DNA from: an uncultured Bacilli bacterium
GTDB taxonomy: Bacteria > Bacillota_I > Bacilli_A > RF39 > UBA660
Assembly: GCA_934120635.1 (NCBI GenBank)
Contig: CAKOUR010000015.1
Location: 1-31,094 of the forward strand
DNA length: 31,094 bases
Direction: 5' to 3'
Under the pieces are notes generated by a model, which was not told where the DNA came from, did not search any database, and saw only the letters and a list, made by a program, of their open reading frames with translations. The position numbers and the translations under genes were made by a program. Below are positions 7,895 through 15,853 of the stretch, piece by piece; within the stretch, counting starts at the first letter, position 1; each line of letters opens with the position of its first letter.

Positions 7895-8255
7895 TAAGGG
7901 GCAAAGTTTAGTATTATTTGTTTTAATTATTCCTATTTTGTTTGGAATAATGGCTATTGTTATTGATTGTGGTAAAGTATTTTTGTGTAAGAATAGACAA
8001 GAAAATGTTTTAGATTTGGCGTTGGAGTATGGACTTACAGGAGAGAAAAATACTGTTATAGAGGATATTTTAGATAAAAACTTTGATGGAGGAGAGCATC
8101 AGGTAGTGTGGGATGATGATAAGGTAAATATTGTTGTTCATGAAAAAGTGGATGGTGTTTTTAGTTCGTTGTTTGGTTTTTCTACTTTTGATGTTGTTTC
8201 TAAGTATCAAGGAAGTGTAATTGATGGAAAAAAAAGGATTGAAAAGGTAAAGTAA
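7887..8255 (+). CDS. TadE/TadG-like pseudopilin
   Basis: This 122-residue protein begins MNNKGQSLVLFVLIIPILFG, the same GQ-hydrophobic-P layout as TadE/TadG, followed by MAIVIDCGKVFLCKNRQENV. One N-terminal membrane helix anchors a short Asp/Val-rich outside domain. The canonical Glu at position +5 is missing (LVLF instead of LVEF). It lacks the von Willebrand domain found in large TadG proteins. It overlaps the preceding gene by 8 bases, implying coupled translation, and lies 12 bases before tadZ. Probably a second minor pilin. Confidence 0.75.
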   Translation: MNNKGQSLVLFVLIIPILFGIMAIVIDCGKVFLCKNRQENVLDLALEYGLTGEKNTVIEDILDKNFDGGEHQVVWDDDKVNIVVHEKVDGVFSSLFGFSTFDVVSKYQGSVIDGKKRIEKVK

Positions 8256-8267
8256 TAGGGTGATGAT

Positions 8268-9056
8268 ATGGCAAGTGCTAAGGGTAAGATTATTAGTGTT
8301 TCTTCGGTTAAGGGTGGTGTTGGTAAGACAACTATGGCGATTAATTTAGCTGGATTGTATTTTATGATGAAGAAACGGGTTTTAATTATTGATGCTGATT
8401 TTTATAGTGGTGGTGTTTCTACTTGGTTAGATATTCGTAATCAGAAAGATATTTATATGATGATTGATAGTATTTCTAATAATCGCTACAGTAGTATAAC
8501 TGATTATGTTACACATTATAATAATGGAATAGATGTTTTAGCTAGTCCGAAAGATCCTAGATCAGCTTTAAAGATAGAAGCAAAGTATATTCCAATGATT
8601 TTTGAATTTGCAAAACGTGAGTATGATGTTGTATTAGTGGATACGAATCATTTGATGAATGAAGTTAATTTGATGATACTTGATAATGTTGATGTTAGTC
8701 TTCTTATGGTTACTAATGATTTGATTGATTTAAAGAATATGAGAAATTTAATTCAGATATTTAAAAGTACAGATAAAACTAATTATTTAGTTGTTTTGAA
8801 TTGTTCTAGGGATACAGGGAGAGATTATTTATCTTTATTTGATATTCGTAATATTTTAAAGTGTAATATTGATTATACTATTGGGAATAGTTTTTATATT
8901 AAGAATATTGATAAGTATGTTTTAAATGGGGAAATTCTTACTTTAAATCGTAGTGTTAATCGTTTTCATGGGGGAGATATTTTAAAACTAAAGAAAATTG
9001 CTGTGAAATTATTAGAAAGTGGGGAAGAGGAAAGTGAGCAAAAAGAGTCTAATTGA
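8268..9056 (+). CDS. tadZ: TadZ/CpaE-like ParA-family ATPase
   Basis: This 262-residue cytoplasmic ATPase has a deviant Walker A K15-GGVGKTT (signature Lys15, Lys20), the A' motif LIIDADFYSGG and the Walker B-like VVLVDTNH. In Tad systems TadZ/CpaE positions the secretion machine at the cell pole or membrane. Here the usual N-terminal receiver-like domain is absent, so it is the short ParA-like form. AGGGTGATGAT (8256-8266) precedes the ATG. Its 3' end overlaps the tadA start by 23 bases. MinD or a plasmid ParA is less likely because of the neighbours. Confidence 0.85.
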   Translation: MASAKGKIISVSSVKGGVGKTTMAINLAGLYFMMKKRVLIIDADFYSGGVSTWLDIRNQKDIYMMIDSISNNRYSSITDYVTHYNNGIDVLASPKDPRSALKIEAKYIPMIFEFAKREYDVVLVDTNHLMNEVNLMILDNVDVSLLMVTNDLIDLKNMRNLIQIFKSTDKTNYLVVLNCSRDTGRDYLSLFDIRNILKCNIDYTIGNSFYIKNIDKYVLNGEILTLNRSVNRFHGGDILKLKKIAVKLLESGEEESEQKESN

Positions 9057-10386
9057 GGAATTTGATGTAAAGCCTTCTTTAGTGAAGGTAGAGGATATTG
9101 ATGATTATAATATTTTTTCTGATAAGAATTTACTTGATCATTTGAGAAGTACAATTATTCAGAATTTGATTGATGAAAATATTCCTGAAGATAAACTTTT
9201 GGATCAATATATTAATGATGAAATTGATAAGGCGATTAGTAATTATAATTTGGATTATTTACAGAGAAATTATATATTTAATTTAATTCAGAATGAAATT
9301 AATGGCTATGGGCCTATTACGGATTTGCTTAATGATGATCGAGTTACAGAGATTATGGTGAATGGTCCTGATCAAATTTATGTTGAAGTTGATGGAAAGG
9401 TGGTTCGGGAGGATAGTGTTTCTTTTATTAATGAGAAACATATTATTCGAACGATTCAGAGAATTGTACAGCCCCTTGGTAGGACTATTGATGTTGCTAA
9501 TCCTATGGTGGATGCTAGACTTAGAGATGGGAGTCGTTTGAATGCAATTATTCCTCCTTTATCGTTGAAGGGACCTGTACTTACCATTCGTAAGTTTGCT
9601 AAGGATTTAGAAAGTATTGATGATTTGCTTTTGAAGGGAGCTCTTACTAATGATATGGCTATTTTTCTTGAGTGTTGTGTGAAGGCTAAGTTGAATATTT
9701 TGATTAGTGGAGGAACTGGTACTGGTAAGACAACTTTACTTAATATTTTGAGTGGTTTTATTGGTAAGGATGAGAGAATTATTACTATTGAAGATGCTGC
9801 TGAACTTAGGTTAAAGCAAAGTCATGTTATTTCTTTAGAAACAAGGGCTAATAATTATGAGGGTGAGGGAGAAGTTACGATTCGTGATTTAGTTCGAAAT
9901 TCTCTTAGGATGAGACCTGATCGAATTATTGTAGGAGAGGTTCGTGGAAAAGAAGCTTTTGATATGATGCAGGCGATGAATACAGGACATGAGGGTTCTA
10001 TTACAACGCTACATGCTAATGGTTGTGTTGATGCTTTAAATAGACTTGAAACCATGATTTTGATGAACGAAATGGCTATTCCTGTTAGTGCTGTACGTGG
10101 ATATATTGAAAATGCTATTGATATTATTATTCAAATTGATCGTTTAGGAGATGGTCGAAGAAAAATTACTAGTATTAGTGAAGTAGATGGAATGAGTGAT
10201 GGGAATATTGTCACGAAGGAAATTTTTGGATACCATCAAAATGGAATAGCAGAAGATGGTTCTGTTTTGGGGGACTTTGTTAAGGGAAGAAGTGTTCCTT
10301 CTGTTTATGAGAAAATTAAACGTAGAGGGTTTGATGATGTGGATAGTTTATTTAAAAGAAAGAGAAGTTCTATTGAAGATCTTTAA
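9034..10386 (+). CDS. tadA: TadA/CpaF-family secretion ATPase
   Basis: This 450-residue hexameric motor powers pilus assembly at the inner face of the membrane. Motifs are clear: an N-terminal helical domain, VTEIMVNGPDQIYVE, the Walker A GGTGTGKTT (residues 226-234), ETRANNYEGEGEVTIRDLVR, the Walker B region MRPDRIIVGEVRG, and the His box TGHEGSITTLHANG. GTG 9034 is preferred because GGGGAAGAGGAAA (9021-9033) precedes it; GTG 9019 would overlap that site. It is translationally coupled to tadZ. A terminator-like hairpin follows before tadB. Confidence 0.95.
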   Translation: MSKKSLIEEFDVKPSLVKVEDIDDYNIFSDKNLLDHLRSTIIQNLIDENIPEDKLLDQYINDEIDKAISNYNLDYLQRNYIFNLIQNEINGYGPITDLLNDDRVTEIMVNGPDQIYVEVDGKVVREDSVSFINEKHIIRTIQRIVQPLGRTIDVANPMVDARLRDGSRLNAIIPPLSLKGPVLTIRKFAKDLESIDDLLLKGALTNDMAIFLECCVKAKLNILISGGTGTGKTTLLNILSGFIGKDERIITIEDAAELRLKQSHVISLETRANNYEGEGEVTIRDLVRNSLRMRPDRIIVGEVRGKEAFDMMQAMNTGHEGSITTLHANGCVDALNRLETMILMNEMAIPVSAVRGYIENAIDIIIQIDRLGDGRRKITSISEVDGMSDGNIVTKEIFGYHQNGIAEDGSVLGDFVKGRSVPSVYEKIKRRGFDDVDSLFKRKRSSIEDL

Positions 10387-10390
10387 TAAA

Positions 10391-10412
10391 AAAATACTGA
10401 ATTAGTATTTTT
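10391..10412 (+). terminator. Intra-operon terminator-like hairpin
   Basis: AAAATACT (10391-10398), loop GAATT, AGTATTTT (10404-10411), followed by only two further T/C bases. It sits between tadA and tadB and may lower expression of the platform genes or stabilise the upstream mRNA 3' end. It is not a strong stop. Confidence 0.5.
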
Positions 10413-10439
10413 CTGGTAAGTTAGAAATGAGGTGGAGAG

Positions 10440-11414
10440 ATGAATGTTATTTTGGTAACTAGAATAGTTTTAGGAGTAATTTTGTTATGGATTGTTCTTT
10501 TTATTATTCGTATGATAAGAGGAATTACTATTGAGAAGAGAGTTGCTAATTATACTCTTTCTCCTTTAGAAGATAGTAATATTAGTTTGTTTGATCAAAT
10601 TAGTCTTAAGTATTTTCACTTTCTTTCTAAGTTTTCTAAAAATTCTCATTTGATTAAGTATGCTAATAGTTATAATCAGAAGGGAATTGTTGATAGTAAA
10701 GATGCTGTTATATTTATTTTAAATAAATTAATTGTTGCGGTTATTTTTGTTTTTTTGATTATTATTTCTTTTGCTATTCAAGGGAAGCGTTTAGGTATTT
10801 TTGGTTTCTTATTTAGTTTTGTTATAGGATATTATTTGTATGATATTTATATGATTTGGAATAAGAGGAGATGTAAGAAAAAGATTAAGAATGATATGCT
10901 TAGGGCAGTTATTATTATGAATAATGCTTTTAAGGCTGGAAAGAGTACTTTACAGGCTGTTGAGATTGCTTCAAGAGATTTACCTAAACCTATTTCTTTG
11001 GAGTTTAAAAGGATTTATCAAGATATGAATTATGGGATTAGTGCTGAGGTTGCTTTTTCTAGGTTTGCTTCTCGAGTTTCTTTAGATGAGGCGAATTATA
11101 TTGCTACTAGTTTAACGATATTAAATAAAACTGGGGGAAATATTGTTGCTGTTTTTTCTAGTATAGAGAGAACTTTATTTGATAAGAAGAAGTTAGAGAG
11201 TGATTTAAAAAATTCAACAGCTGCTTCTAATTTAGTAGTAAAGGTTTTAATGATTATTCCTATATTGTTTGTTATGATAATTTATGTAATTAGTCCTAGT
11301 TATTTTGCTCCATTTTTTACATCAGGACTTGGATATTTTATTCTTGGGATTATTCTTTTAATGTTTATTATATATATATATTTACTTAATAAAATTATGA
11401 AAGTAAGGGTGTAA
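10440..11414 (+). CDS. tadB: TadB-like platform protein (T2SSF domain)
   Basis: This 324-residue membrane protein forms the platform on which the TadA motor acts. It has an N-terminal membrane segment (about 5-25), two more near 97-140, a cytoplasmic helical domain of T2SSF type (NAFKAGKSTLQAVEIASRDL ... YGISAEVAFSRFASR), and two C-terminal membrane segments (about 265-318). GAGGTGGAGAG lies just before the ATG. It ends three bases before the tadC start, a normal tadB-tadC arrangement. Confidence 0.85.
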   Translation: MNVILVTRIVLGVILLWIVLFIIRMIRGITIEKRVANYTLSPLEDSNISLFDQISLKYFHFLSKFSKNSHLIKYANSYNQKGIVDSKDAVIFILNKLIVAVIFVFLIIISFAIQGKRLGIFGFLFSFVIGYYLYDIYMIWNKRRCKKKIKNDMLRAVIIMNNAFKAGKSTLQAVEIASRDLPKPISLEFKRIYQDMNYGISAEVAFSRFASRVSLDEANYIATSLTILNKTGGNIVAVFSSIERTLFDKKKLESDLKNSTAASNLVVKVLMIIPILFVMIIYVISPSYFAPFFTSGLGYFILGIILLMFIIYIYLLNKIMKVRV

Positions 11415-11417
11415 GAT

Positions 11418-12128
11418 ATGAGGGGAGAAGAACATTATTTTTCTAAAAAGTTGTATCGTGAGAAGACTATTTTAGAGATAAAAAGGAAAATTAGTTTACT
11501 TGGTGTTTCAACTAAATTAGATGTTTATTCTTTTTTAAATTTAAGGTTTTTGGGGATGATTTTGATTTTTTTCCTTTTTCTAGTTAGTAGTAAGATTGGC
11601 TTTATTTTGGCACCTTTATTTACTTATCTTTTTTGTAGGGGAATTACTTATTTTTTGTTAGATAAAAGAATAAAAGATAGGCAAGTTGCTTTAGAAACAG
11701 AGGCTCTTAGTTTTTTTGAAATTTTAACTCTTTCTTTAGAAACGGGGAGAAATTTGAGCGAAGCACTTAATGTAACTGTTAATTCTTCTTTAGATGGACA
11801 ACTTGTTTTAGAGTTTAAGGAAGTGTTAAGGGAAGTTGATTATGGGAAAAGTTTAACAGAGGCTATGAATGATATTCAATCGTCTATTCCTAGTGATACG
11901 ATTAATAATATTATTTTATCTTTAACACAGGCTAATTTGTATGGAAGTAGTATTATTCGTAGTTTATATGGGCAACTAGATTATTTAAGAGAAAAGAGAA
12001 AATTAGAAGTAAAAGCTGAAATTAGTAAAGTGCCAATTAAGATTAGTATTATTTCTGTATTTTTCTTTGTTCCCTTAGTACTTATTATTATTTTGGCTCC
12101 TGTACTTTTGGAGTATGTGGCTAAATAA
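11418..12128 (+). CDS. tadC: TadC-like platform protein (T2SSF domain)
   Basis: This 236-residue partner of TadB has membrane segments at about 45-80 and 209-233 and a T2SSF cytoplasmic domain (ILTLSLETGRNLSEALNV ... DYGKSLTEAMNDIQ ... QANLYGSSIIRSLYGQLDYL). It is shorter than many TadC proteins at the N-terminus. It is the last gene of the operon and is followed by a clear terminator. No prepilin peptidase (TadV), secretin or TadD lies nearby; the last two are expected to be absent in a single-membrane cell. Confidence 0.85.
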   Translation: MRGEEHYFSKKLYREKTILEIKRKISLLGVSTKLDVYSFLNLRFLGMILIFFLFLVSSKIGFILAPLFTYLFCRGITYFLLDKRIKDRQVALETEALSFFEILTLSLETGRNLSEALNVTVNSSLDGQLVLEFKEVLREVDYGKSLTEAMNDIQSSIPSDTINNIILSLTQANLYGSSIIRSLYGQLDYLREKRKLEVKAEISKVPIKISIISVFFFVPLVLIIILAPVLLEYVAK

Positions 12129-12179
12129 AATACTTAGTTAGAACTTTAATTTTGTTTTCTATTTTGCTAAGTATTTTTT
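12127..12179 (+). terminator. Terminator of the Tad operon
   Basis: AAAATACTTAG (12127-12137) pairs with CTAAGTATTTT (12167-12177), followed by further T residues. The loop is long (29 bases) but the stem is perfect. Confidence 0.75.
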
Positions 12180-12194
12180 CTTTTGAAAAGGGAG

Positions 12195-12223
12195 TTGACT
12201 TATTGGGTATTCATTATTAAAAT
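12195..12223 (+). promoter_or_regulatory. Sigma-A promoter of yebC
   Basis: TTGACT (12195-12200), 17-base spacer, TAAAAT (12218-12223), 30 bases before the yebC ATG. Confidence 0.7.
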
Positions 12224-12253
12224 ATTAATAGATGAAAAAAAGAGGTGAAAGAA

Positions 12254-12973
12254 ATGTCAGGACATAGTAAATGGTCTACAATAAAGAGAAAGAAGGGGGC
12301 TATTGATGCAGAACGTGGTAAGGTTTTTGCTAAATTAGCAAAAGAAATTTATGTAGCAGCAAAGGCTGGAGATAGTGATCCTGCTAATAATGCGGCTCTT
12401 CGTATGGTTATTGAAAAAGCTAAGGCTGAAAATATGCCAAAATCTAATATTCAGAATGCTATTGATAAGGCTGCACAAAAGGGTAATGGAGAAAATTATG
12501 AAAGTGTTCGCTATGAAGGATATGGTCCTAATGGAATGGCTATAATGATTGATTGCTTAACGGATAATAGAAATCGTACAGCATCTTTTGTTCGTAGTAC
12601 TTTAACTAAACGTGGAGGAAATTTGGGAACTGATGGATCAGTTAGTTATTTATTTAAGAGAAAGGGAATACTTGTTCTTAACCATGATTATGATGAGGAT
12701 AAATTGATGGAAGATGTTTTGGAATTAGAGATTGAAGATTTTATTTCTAATGAAGATGGGTATGAAATTACAACAGAACCTAATTTATTTCTTTCTGTTA
12801 AAGAAGGATTAGAAAAATTAGGATATACTGATTTTAGTATGTCAGAAGTTACTTATATTCCAGATAATTATGTTTCTATGGATGAAGAAAGTACAGAGAA
12901 AGCGCTTTCTTTAATTGAATCTTTAGAAGATATTGATGATGTTCAAGAAGTTTATCATAATTTAGAAGTATAA
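12254..12973 (+). CDS. yebC: YebC/PmpR-family protein (TACO1 homologue)
   Basis: This 239-residue protein is full length for the family. It starts MSGHSKWSTIKRKKGAIDA and continues with RGKVFAKLAKEI, NMPKSNIQNAIDKA, YEGYGPNGMAIMIDCLTDN and RGGNLGTDGSVSYLF, all family signatures. Members were first described as DNA-binding regulators; more recent work links bacterial YebC and mitochondrial TACO1 to relieving ribosome stalling at proline-rich stretches. GAGGTGAAAG precedes ATG 12254. It has its own promoter and a bidirectional terminator, so it is monocistronic. Confidence 0.95.
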   Translation: MSGHSKWSTIKRKKGAIDAERGKVFAKLAKEIYVAAKAGDSDPANNAALRMVIEKAKAENMPKSNIQNAIDKAAQKGNGENYESVRYEGYGPNGMAIMIDCLTDNRNRTASFVRSTLTKRGGNLGTDGSVSYLFKRKGILVLNHDYDEDKLMEDVLELEIEDFISNEDGYEITTEPNLFLSVKEGLEKLGYTDFSMSEVTYIPDNYVSMDEESTEKALSLIESLEDIDDVQEVYHNLEV

Positions 12974-13010
12974 AAAAATTACGGGGGTTAGTTTCCTCGT
13001 AATTTTTTAA
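12973..13010. terminator. Bidirectional terminator
   Basis: AAAAAATTACG (12973-12983) pairs with CGTAATTTTTT (12998-13008), with further G-C and G-T pairs inside. A- and T-tracts on both sides allow it to stop yebC and the convergent DUF3006 gene, whose stop codon (12988-12990) lies in the loop. Confidence 0.85.
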
Positions 13011-13206
13011 ATTTTTCTTCAATTTCTTTTCTTCTTTTTTCTTCTTCTTGGTTATCTATGATGTAAGTATTATTTTCTTTTTTAAGAATGGTTCCTTCAT
13101 GAAGGTTTTGGGGAAGTTTAAAAATACTTACCTTTATTTTTTCTCCTGTTTGTATATTTTCTAAAATAGCTATATTTTCTTCTATTCTATCTAGTGCATA
13201 TTTCAT
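12988..13206 (-). CDS. DUF3006-family small protein
   Basis: This 72-residue protein begins MKYALDRIEENIAILEN, then has KIKVSIFKLP, EGTILKKENNTYIIDNQ and a charged C-terminal helix (EEKRRKEIEEKFKKLRG). This is the pattern of DUF3006, a small beta-barrel-like family whose genes commonly lie next to ComEC-like MBL hydrolases. Here it follows such a gene by 3 bases, with GGAGG inside the end of the upstream gene. It probably binds or assists the hydrolase; its biochemical role is unknown. Confidence 0.75.
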   Translation of the reverse strand: MKYALDRIEENIAILENIQTGEKIKVSIFKLPQNLHEGTILKKENNTYIIDNQEEEKRRKEIEEKFKKLRGN

Positions 13207-13209
13207 TTT

Positions 13210-14127
13210 TTAGCCTCCATTGGTATTGGTTTTTTTACTAGTAATATTGATTGCTTTTCCATCACTTTTTAGAAAAATACTTCCTTCTTGGTCTGTTCTA
13301 TGAATTTCAATATTTTTCTTTTCTAGTTTATTGATAGTAACTTGATTAGGGTGGTTATAGGAATTGTTTTTTCCTACAGAAATAATGGCGTATTTTGGGT
13401 TTACTTTATTTAAAAAATCTGTTGTAGTACTATATTTTGAGCCGTGATGTCCTACTTTTAAGACTGTTGCTTGGATGTTTTTATTTAATATTTTCTTTTC
13501 TACTTCACTAGTAGCATCTCCTGTGAATAGGTATGATGTGTTTTTAAAGGTTGCTTTTAAGATGATAGATGAATTGTTTAAATTTTTTTTGTCATTTCCT
13601 GTATAAATTACTTGGAAAAGAGTGTTTCCTAGGGTAAAGTTTTGATTAATATTAGGAACATCATAAGTCATATTTTTCTTTTCAATTGCTTCTAATACAT
13701 CTAGGAATGTTTTTGTTGTTGTAGTAACATCTGGCATGTAAATTTTTTCAATATCAAAATTATTAATGATATCATCCATACCTCCAATATGATCTTCATG
13801 GGGATGAGTTGTGATTAAGTAATCAAATTTGGTGATATTTTGTTCTTTGAAATATTGAACTAATAGTGGTCCATCTTCATTGTTACCAGCATCTATTAGC
13901 ATATTATGTCCTTTATTTTGGATTAAAATAGAGTCGGCTTGTCCTACGTCTAAGTAAGTAATATCTAGTGTATTTGTATTTTCTGTTTCTTTAAAAGTTT
14001 CTGTTACGGGTAGTCCAAAAGTTTTGTCAATATTTTTTTCATAAATGCTATAAAATATTGCTATTATGATTAGTAAAATACTTATTCCTTTTGGTAGGTT
14101 TTGTTTATTTTTCTTTTTCTTTGCCAT
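13210..14127 (-). CDS. ComEC/Rec2-like MBL-fold hydrolase, membrane-anchored
   Basis: This 305-residue protein has a basic N-terminus, one membrane segment (about 13-29) and an outside metallo-beta-lactamase domain. Motifs: YLDVGQADSILIQ, the metal site THPHEDHIGG (H108, H110, D112, H113), LFTGDAT and VLKVGHHGSKYST. This matches the stand-alone hydrolase domain of ComEC, a nuclease-like enzyme that degrades one DNA strand during uptake; several stand-alone versions have unproven substrates. AAGGAGA lies before the ATG, and a promoter with TGATATAAT reads into it. It forms a two-gene operon with the DUF3006 gene. Confidence 0.85.
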   Translation of the reverse strand: MAKKKKNKQNLPKGISILLIIIAIFYSIYEKNIDKTFGLPVTETFKETENTNTLDITYLDVGQADSILIQNKGHNMLIDAGNNEDGPLLVQYFKEQNITKFDYLITTHPHEDHIGGMDDIINNFDIEKIYMPDVTTTTKTFLDVLEAIEKKNMTYDVPNINQNFTLGNTLFQVIYTGNDKKNLNNSSIILKATFKNTSYLFTGDATSEVEKKILNKNIQATVLKVGHHGSKYSTTTDFLNKVNPKYAIISVGKNNSYNHPNQVTINKLEKKNIEIHRTDQEGSIFLKSDGKAINITSKKTNTNGG

Positions 14128-14155
14128 GATTAATTTCTCCTTTTATTTTATTTAT

Positions 14156-14164
14156 ATTATATCA
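14156..14164 (-). promoter_or_regulatory. Extended -10 promoter of the MBL-DUF3006 operon
   Basis: On the minus strand TGATATAAT (TG-N-TATAAT; the -10 itself is 14161-14156) lies about 30 bases before the MBL start. No clear -35 is seen. Confidence 0.55.
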
Positions 14165-14252
14165 GTTTTTTTTAGTTTGGGGAATGTTTTTTGTTTAAAG
14201 AATTATTTGTATTATTGATATTATTGTGTTAAGATATAGGTGTGGTGGTTTT

Positions 14253-15002
14253 ATGGAGGATAATAATTTAATTCATAAATTTGTTGATAAAGTGAAAAAT
14301 AAATTCACTAAGAATTCTAAAGGGTATCCTTCAGTTGCCGAATATGCGTTTAGTTCTGAGGAATTAGAAAAAATAAGTGAAGAGAATAAACAAAAAATTT
14401 TAGATTTGAAACAGGAAGTTTATCCTAAGAAAGAGAAAAAGAAAACAGAAGTTTTAAATACTTTGAATAAGATGAATGAGAAAAATATTTCTGATGAAGA
14501 GGAAGAAAATACTTCTGTGAATGAATTGATAGATGAAAAAGAAGTTTTGAAAGAAGAAGATAACTTTTCAGAAATGGAAGATAAACAATTAGTGGATAAA
14601 CAATTAGAAGATGAACAATTAAAGGAAGAAAAATTAGAGGATTTAGTAAAGAAAGTTTGTGATAAGCCAATTAATAGTTTTGTTGAAATTAATTCTGATA
14701 ATCAAAGATTGATTATGGAAAAATGGAATGAGATTGATATTAAGGAAATTGATAAGGATATTATGGATGGTAAGGAGATTCTTAATCATAATTATACGAT
14801 TACTTATGCTGATGAGGCTGAAAAATTTATTCATGATATTAGGAAAAAGTATGAGATTGTTGTTTGTTATTTGATTGGTTTTAATAATGAGAAGAAGGGA
14901 ATTTTTGATAAGACTATTTTTTCTTCTAAAATGGATGATGAATGGAAACATTTGGCACAATATATTAAGATTTTAGAAAAGATTCGTAATTTTAAGAAGT
15001 AA
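14253..15002 (+). CDS. Acidic coiled protein, unknown
   Basis: This 249-residue protein is predicted cytoplasmic, with no signal or membrane segment. It has a basic N-terminal part (residues 5-25), a long Glu/Lys-rich low-complexity or coiled-coil region (about 35-140) and a folded-looking C-terminal domain (about 160-249) with ILNHNYTITYADEAEKFIHD and YEIVVCYLIGFNNE. Four imperfect five-residue repeats (DKQLV, DKQLE, DEQLK, EEKLE) lie at about 110-129. GGTGTGGTGG precedes ATG 14253. I do not recognise the family. It precedes the two-component genes but is separated from them by a hairpin. Confidence 0.65.
   Translation: MEDNNLIHKFVDKVKNKFTKNSKGYPSVAEYAFSSEELEKISEENKQKILDLKQEVYPKKEKKKTEVLNTLNKMNEKNISDEEEENTSVNELIDEKEVLKEEDNFSEMEDKQLVDKQLEDEQLKEEKLEDLVKKVCDKPINSFVEINSDNQRLIMEKWNEIDIKEIDKDIMDGKEILNHNYTITYADEAEKFIHDIRKKYEIVVCYLIGFNNEKKGIFDKTIFSSKMDDEWKHLAQYIKILEKIRNFKK
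14580..14639 (+). repeat. 15-bp tandem repeat, four copies, in frame
   Basis: Units start at 14580, 14595, 14610 and 14625; the first two differ only in the last two bases (GATAAACAATTAGTG, GATAAACAATTAGAA). The period is a multiple of three, so copy-number changes would keep the frame. Confidence 0.8.
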
Positions 15003-15032
15003 GATTTATCTTTGATTTGATAGATAAAATCT
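15002..15032 (+). terminator. Probable terminator hairpin
   Basis: AGATTTATCT (15002-15011) pairs with AGATAAAATCT (15022-15032), with one bulged A. A T-rich but interrupted tract follows, so efficiency is uncertain. Confidence 0.45.
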
Positions 15033-15058
15033 TTATCAGTATTTTATAAAAAAATATC

Positions 15059-15079
15059 TACCATAATTTACCATAATTT
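15059..15079 (+). promoter_or_regulatory. 10-bp direct repeat upstream of the response regulator
   Basis: TACCATAATT occurs twice in direct tandem (15059-15068 and 15069-15078). Two half-sites exactly one helical turn apart is the usual layout of an OmpR/PhoB-type binding site, so autoregulation by the downstream regulator is a reasonable guess. Confidence 0.4.
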
Positions 15080-15135
15080 GTTGATATTTATTCTATTATC
15101 TTTGTTTAAACTGAAAACAGTTAGCGAGGTGATAG

Positions 15136-15159
15136 ATGAAATTTAAATTGGTAAAATGA
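15136..15159 (+). CDS. Possible leader peptide MKFKLVK
   Basis: A seven-codon frame (ATG 15136, TGA 15157-15159) has an excellent ribosome binding site, GCGAGGTGATAG, better than that of the regulator itself. It lies 37 bases before the response regulator start. It could be a leader peptide that tunes downstream translation, or the remains of an older start region. Confidence 0.3.
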   Translation: MKFKLVK

Positions 15160-15196
15160 AATGTGTTAGATAATTGAATTTGGATGTGGTGATGTA

Positions 15197-15853
15197 ATGA
15201 AGACGATAGTTTTAGTAGAAGATGAGAAAGATTTAAATTCTTTAATTAAGGCTTATTTGGAAAAGGCTGGTTATCGGGTTATTAGTTATTTAAATGGGGA
15301 AGATGCAATTGAAAATACTAATGTGGATGCTCATTTATGGATACTAGATATTATGCTAGGTGGGGATATTAGTGGCTATGATATTTTGAAGAAGATTCGT
15401 GAAACGAATGAAGAAGTGCCAGTGATATTTACTTCTGCTAGAGATAAGGATTTGGATAAGATTATAGGGCTAGAACTAGGTAGTGATGATTATATTACAA
15501 AACCGTATTCTCCTAAGGAATTAGTACTTAGGGTTAATAATATGATAAAAAGGGTCTATTCTAAGGATAATAAAAAAATTGTCTATGATGGTTATACGAT
15601 TGATTTGGATAAGAGAAGTGTTAGTCAAGAAGATGTTGAGATTACTTTGACAACATTGGAATTTGATTTGTTATATATGTTTGTTACGAATAAAAATAAA
15701 TCTTTTTCTAGAGATGATATTTTGAATATTATTTGGGGAAATGATTATTTTGGTAATGATAGGGTTGTAGATGATTTGGTAAGAAGACTTAGAAAGAAAA
15801 TGCCTAATATTAATATTAATACAATTTATGGGTATGGGTATAGGTTGACATGA
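15197..15853 (+). CDS. OmpR/PhoB-family response regulator
   Basis: This 218-residue regulator has an N-terminal receiver domain (about 1-115) with acidic pair E8/D9, phospho-acceptor Asp51 (WILDIML), Thr79 (VIFTSA) and Lys102 (YITKPYSPKEL). A C-terminal winged-helix DNA-binding domain (about 127-218) follows, with LTTLEFDLLYMFVTN, NDRVVDDLVRRLRKKM and the terminal INTIYGYGYRL. GTGGTGATGTA precedes the ATG. Its stop overlaps the kinase start by 4 bases (ATGA). As the only regulator in the window, adjacent to the TasA-like locus, it is the natural candidate controller of that locus. Confidence 0.93.
   Translation: MKTIVLVEDEKDLNSLIKAYLEKAGYRVISYLNGEDAIENTNVDAHLWILDIMLGGDISGYDILKKIRETNEEVPVIFTSARDKDLDKIIGLELGSDDYITKPYSPKELVLRVNNMIKRVYSKDNKKIVYDGYTIDLDKRSVSQEDVEITLTTLEFDLLYMFVTNKNKSFSRDDILNIIWGNDYFGNDRVVDDLVRRLRKKMPNININTIYGYGYRLT

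Noticed and set aside
14425..14960. Two minus-strand frames antisense to the acidic protein
   Set aside because: Low-complexity Leu/Ser/Tyr and Ile/Asn products mirror the Glu/Lys-rich plus-strand gene. No start signals.
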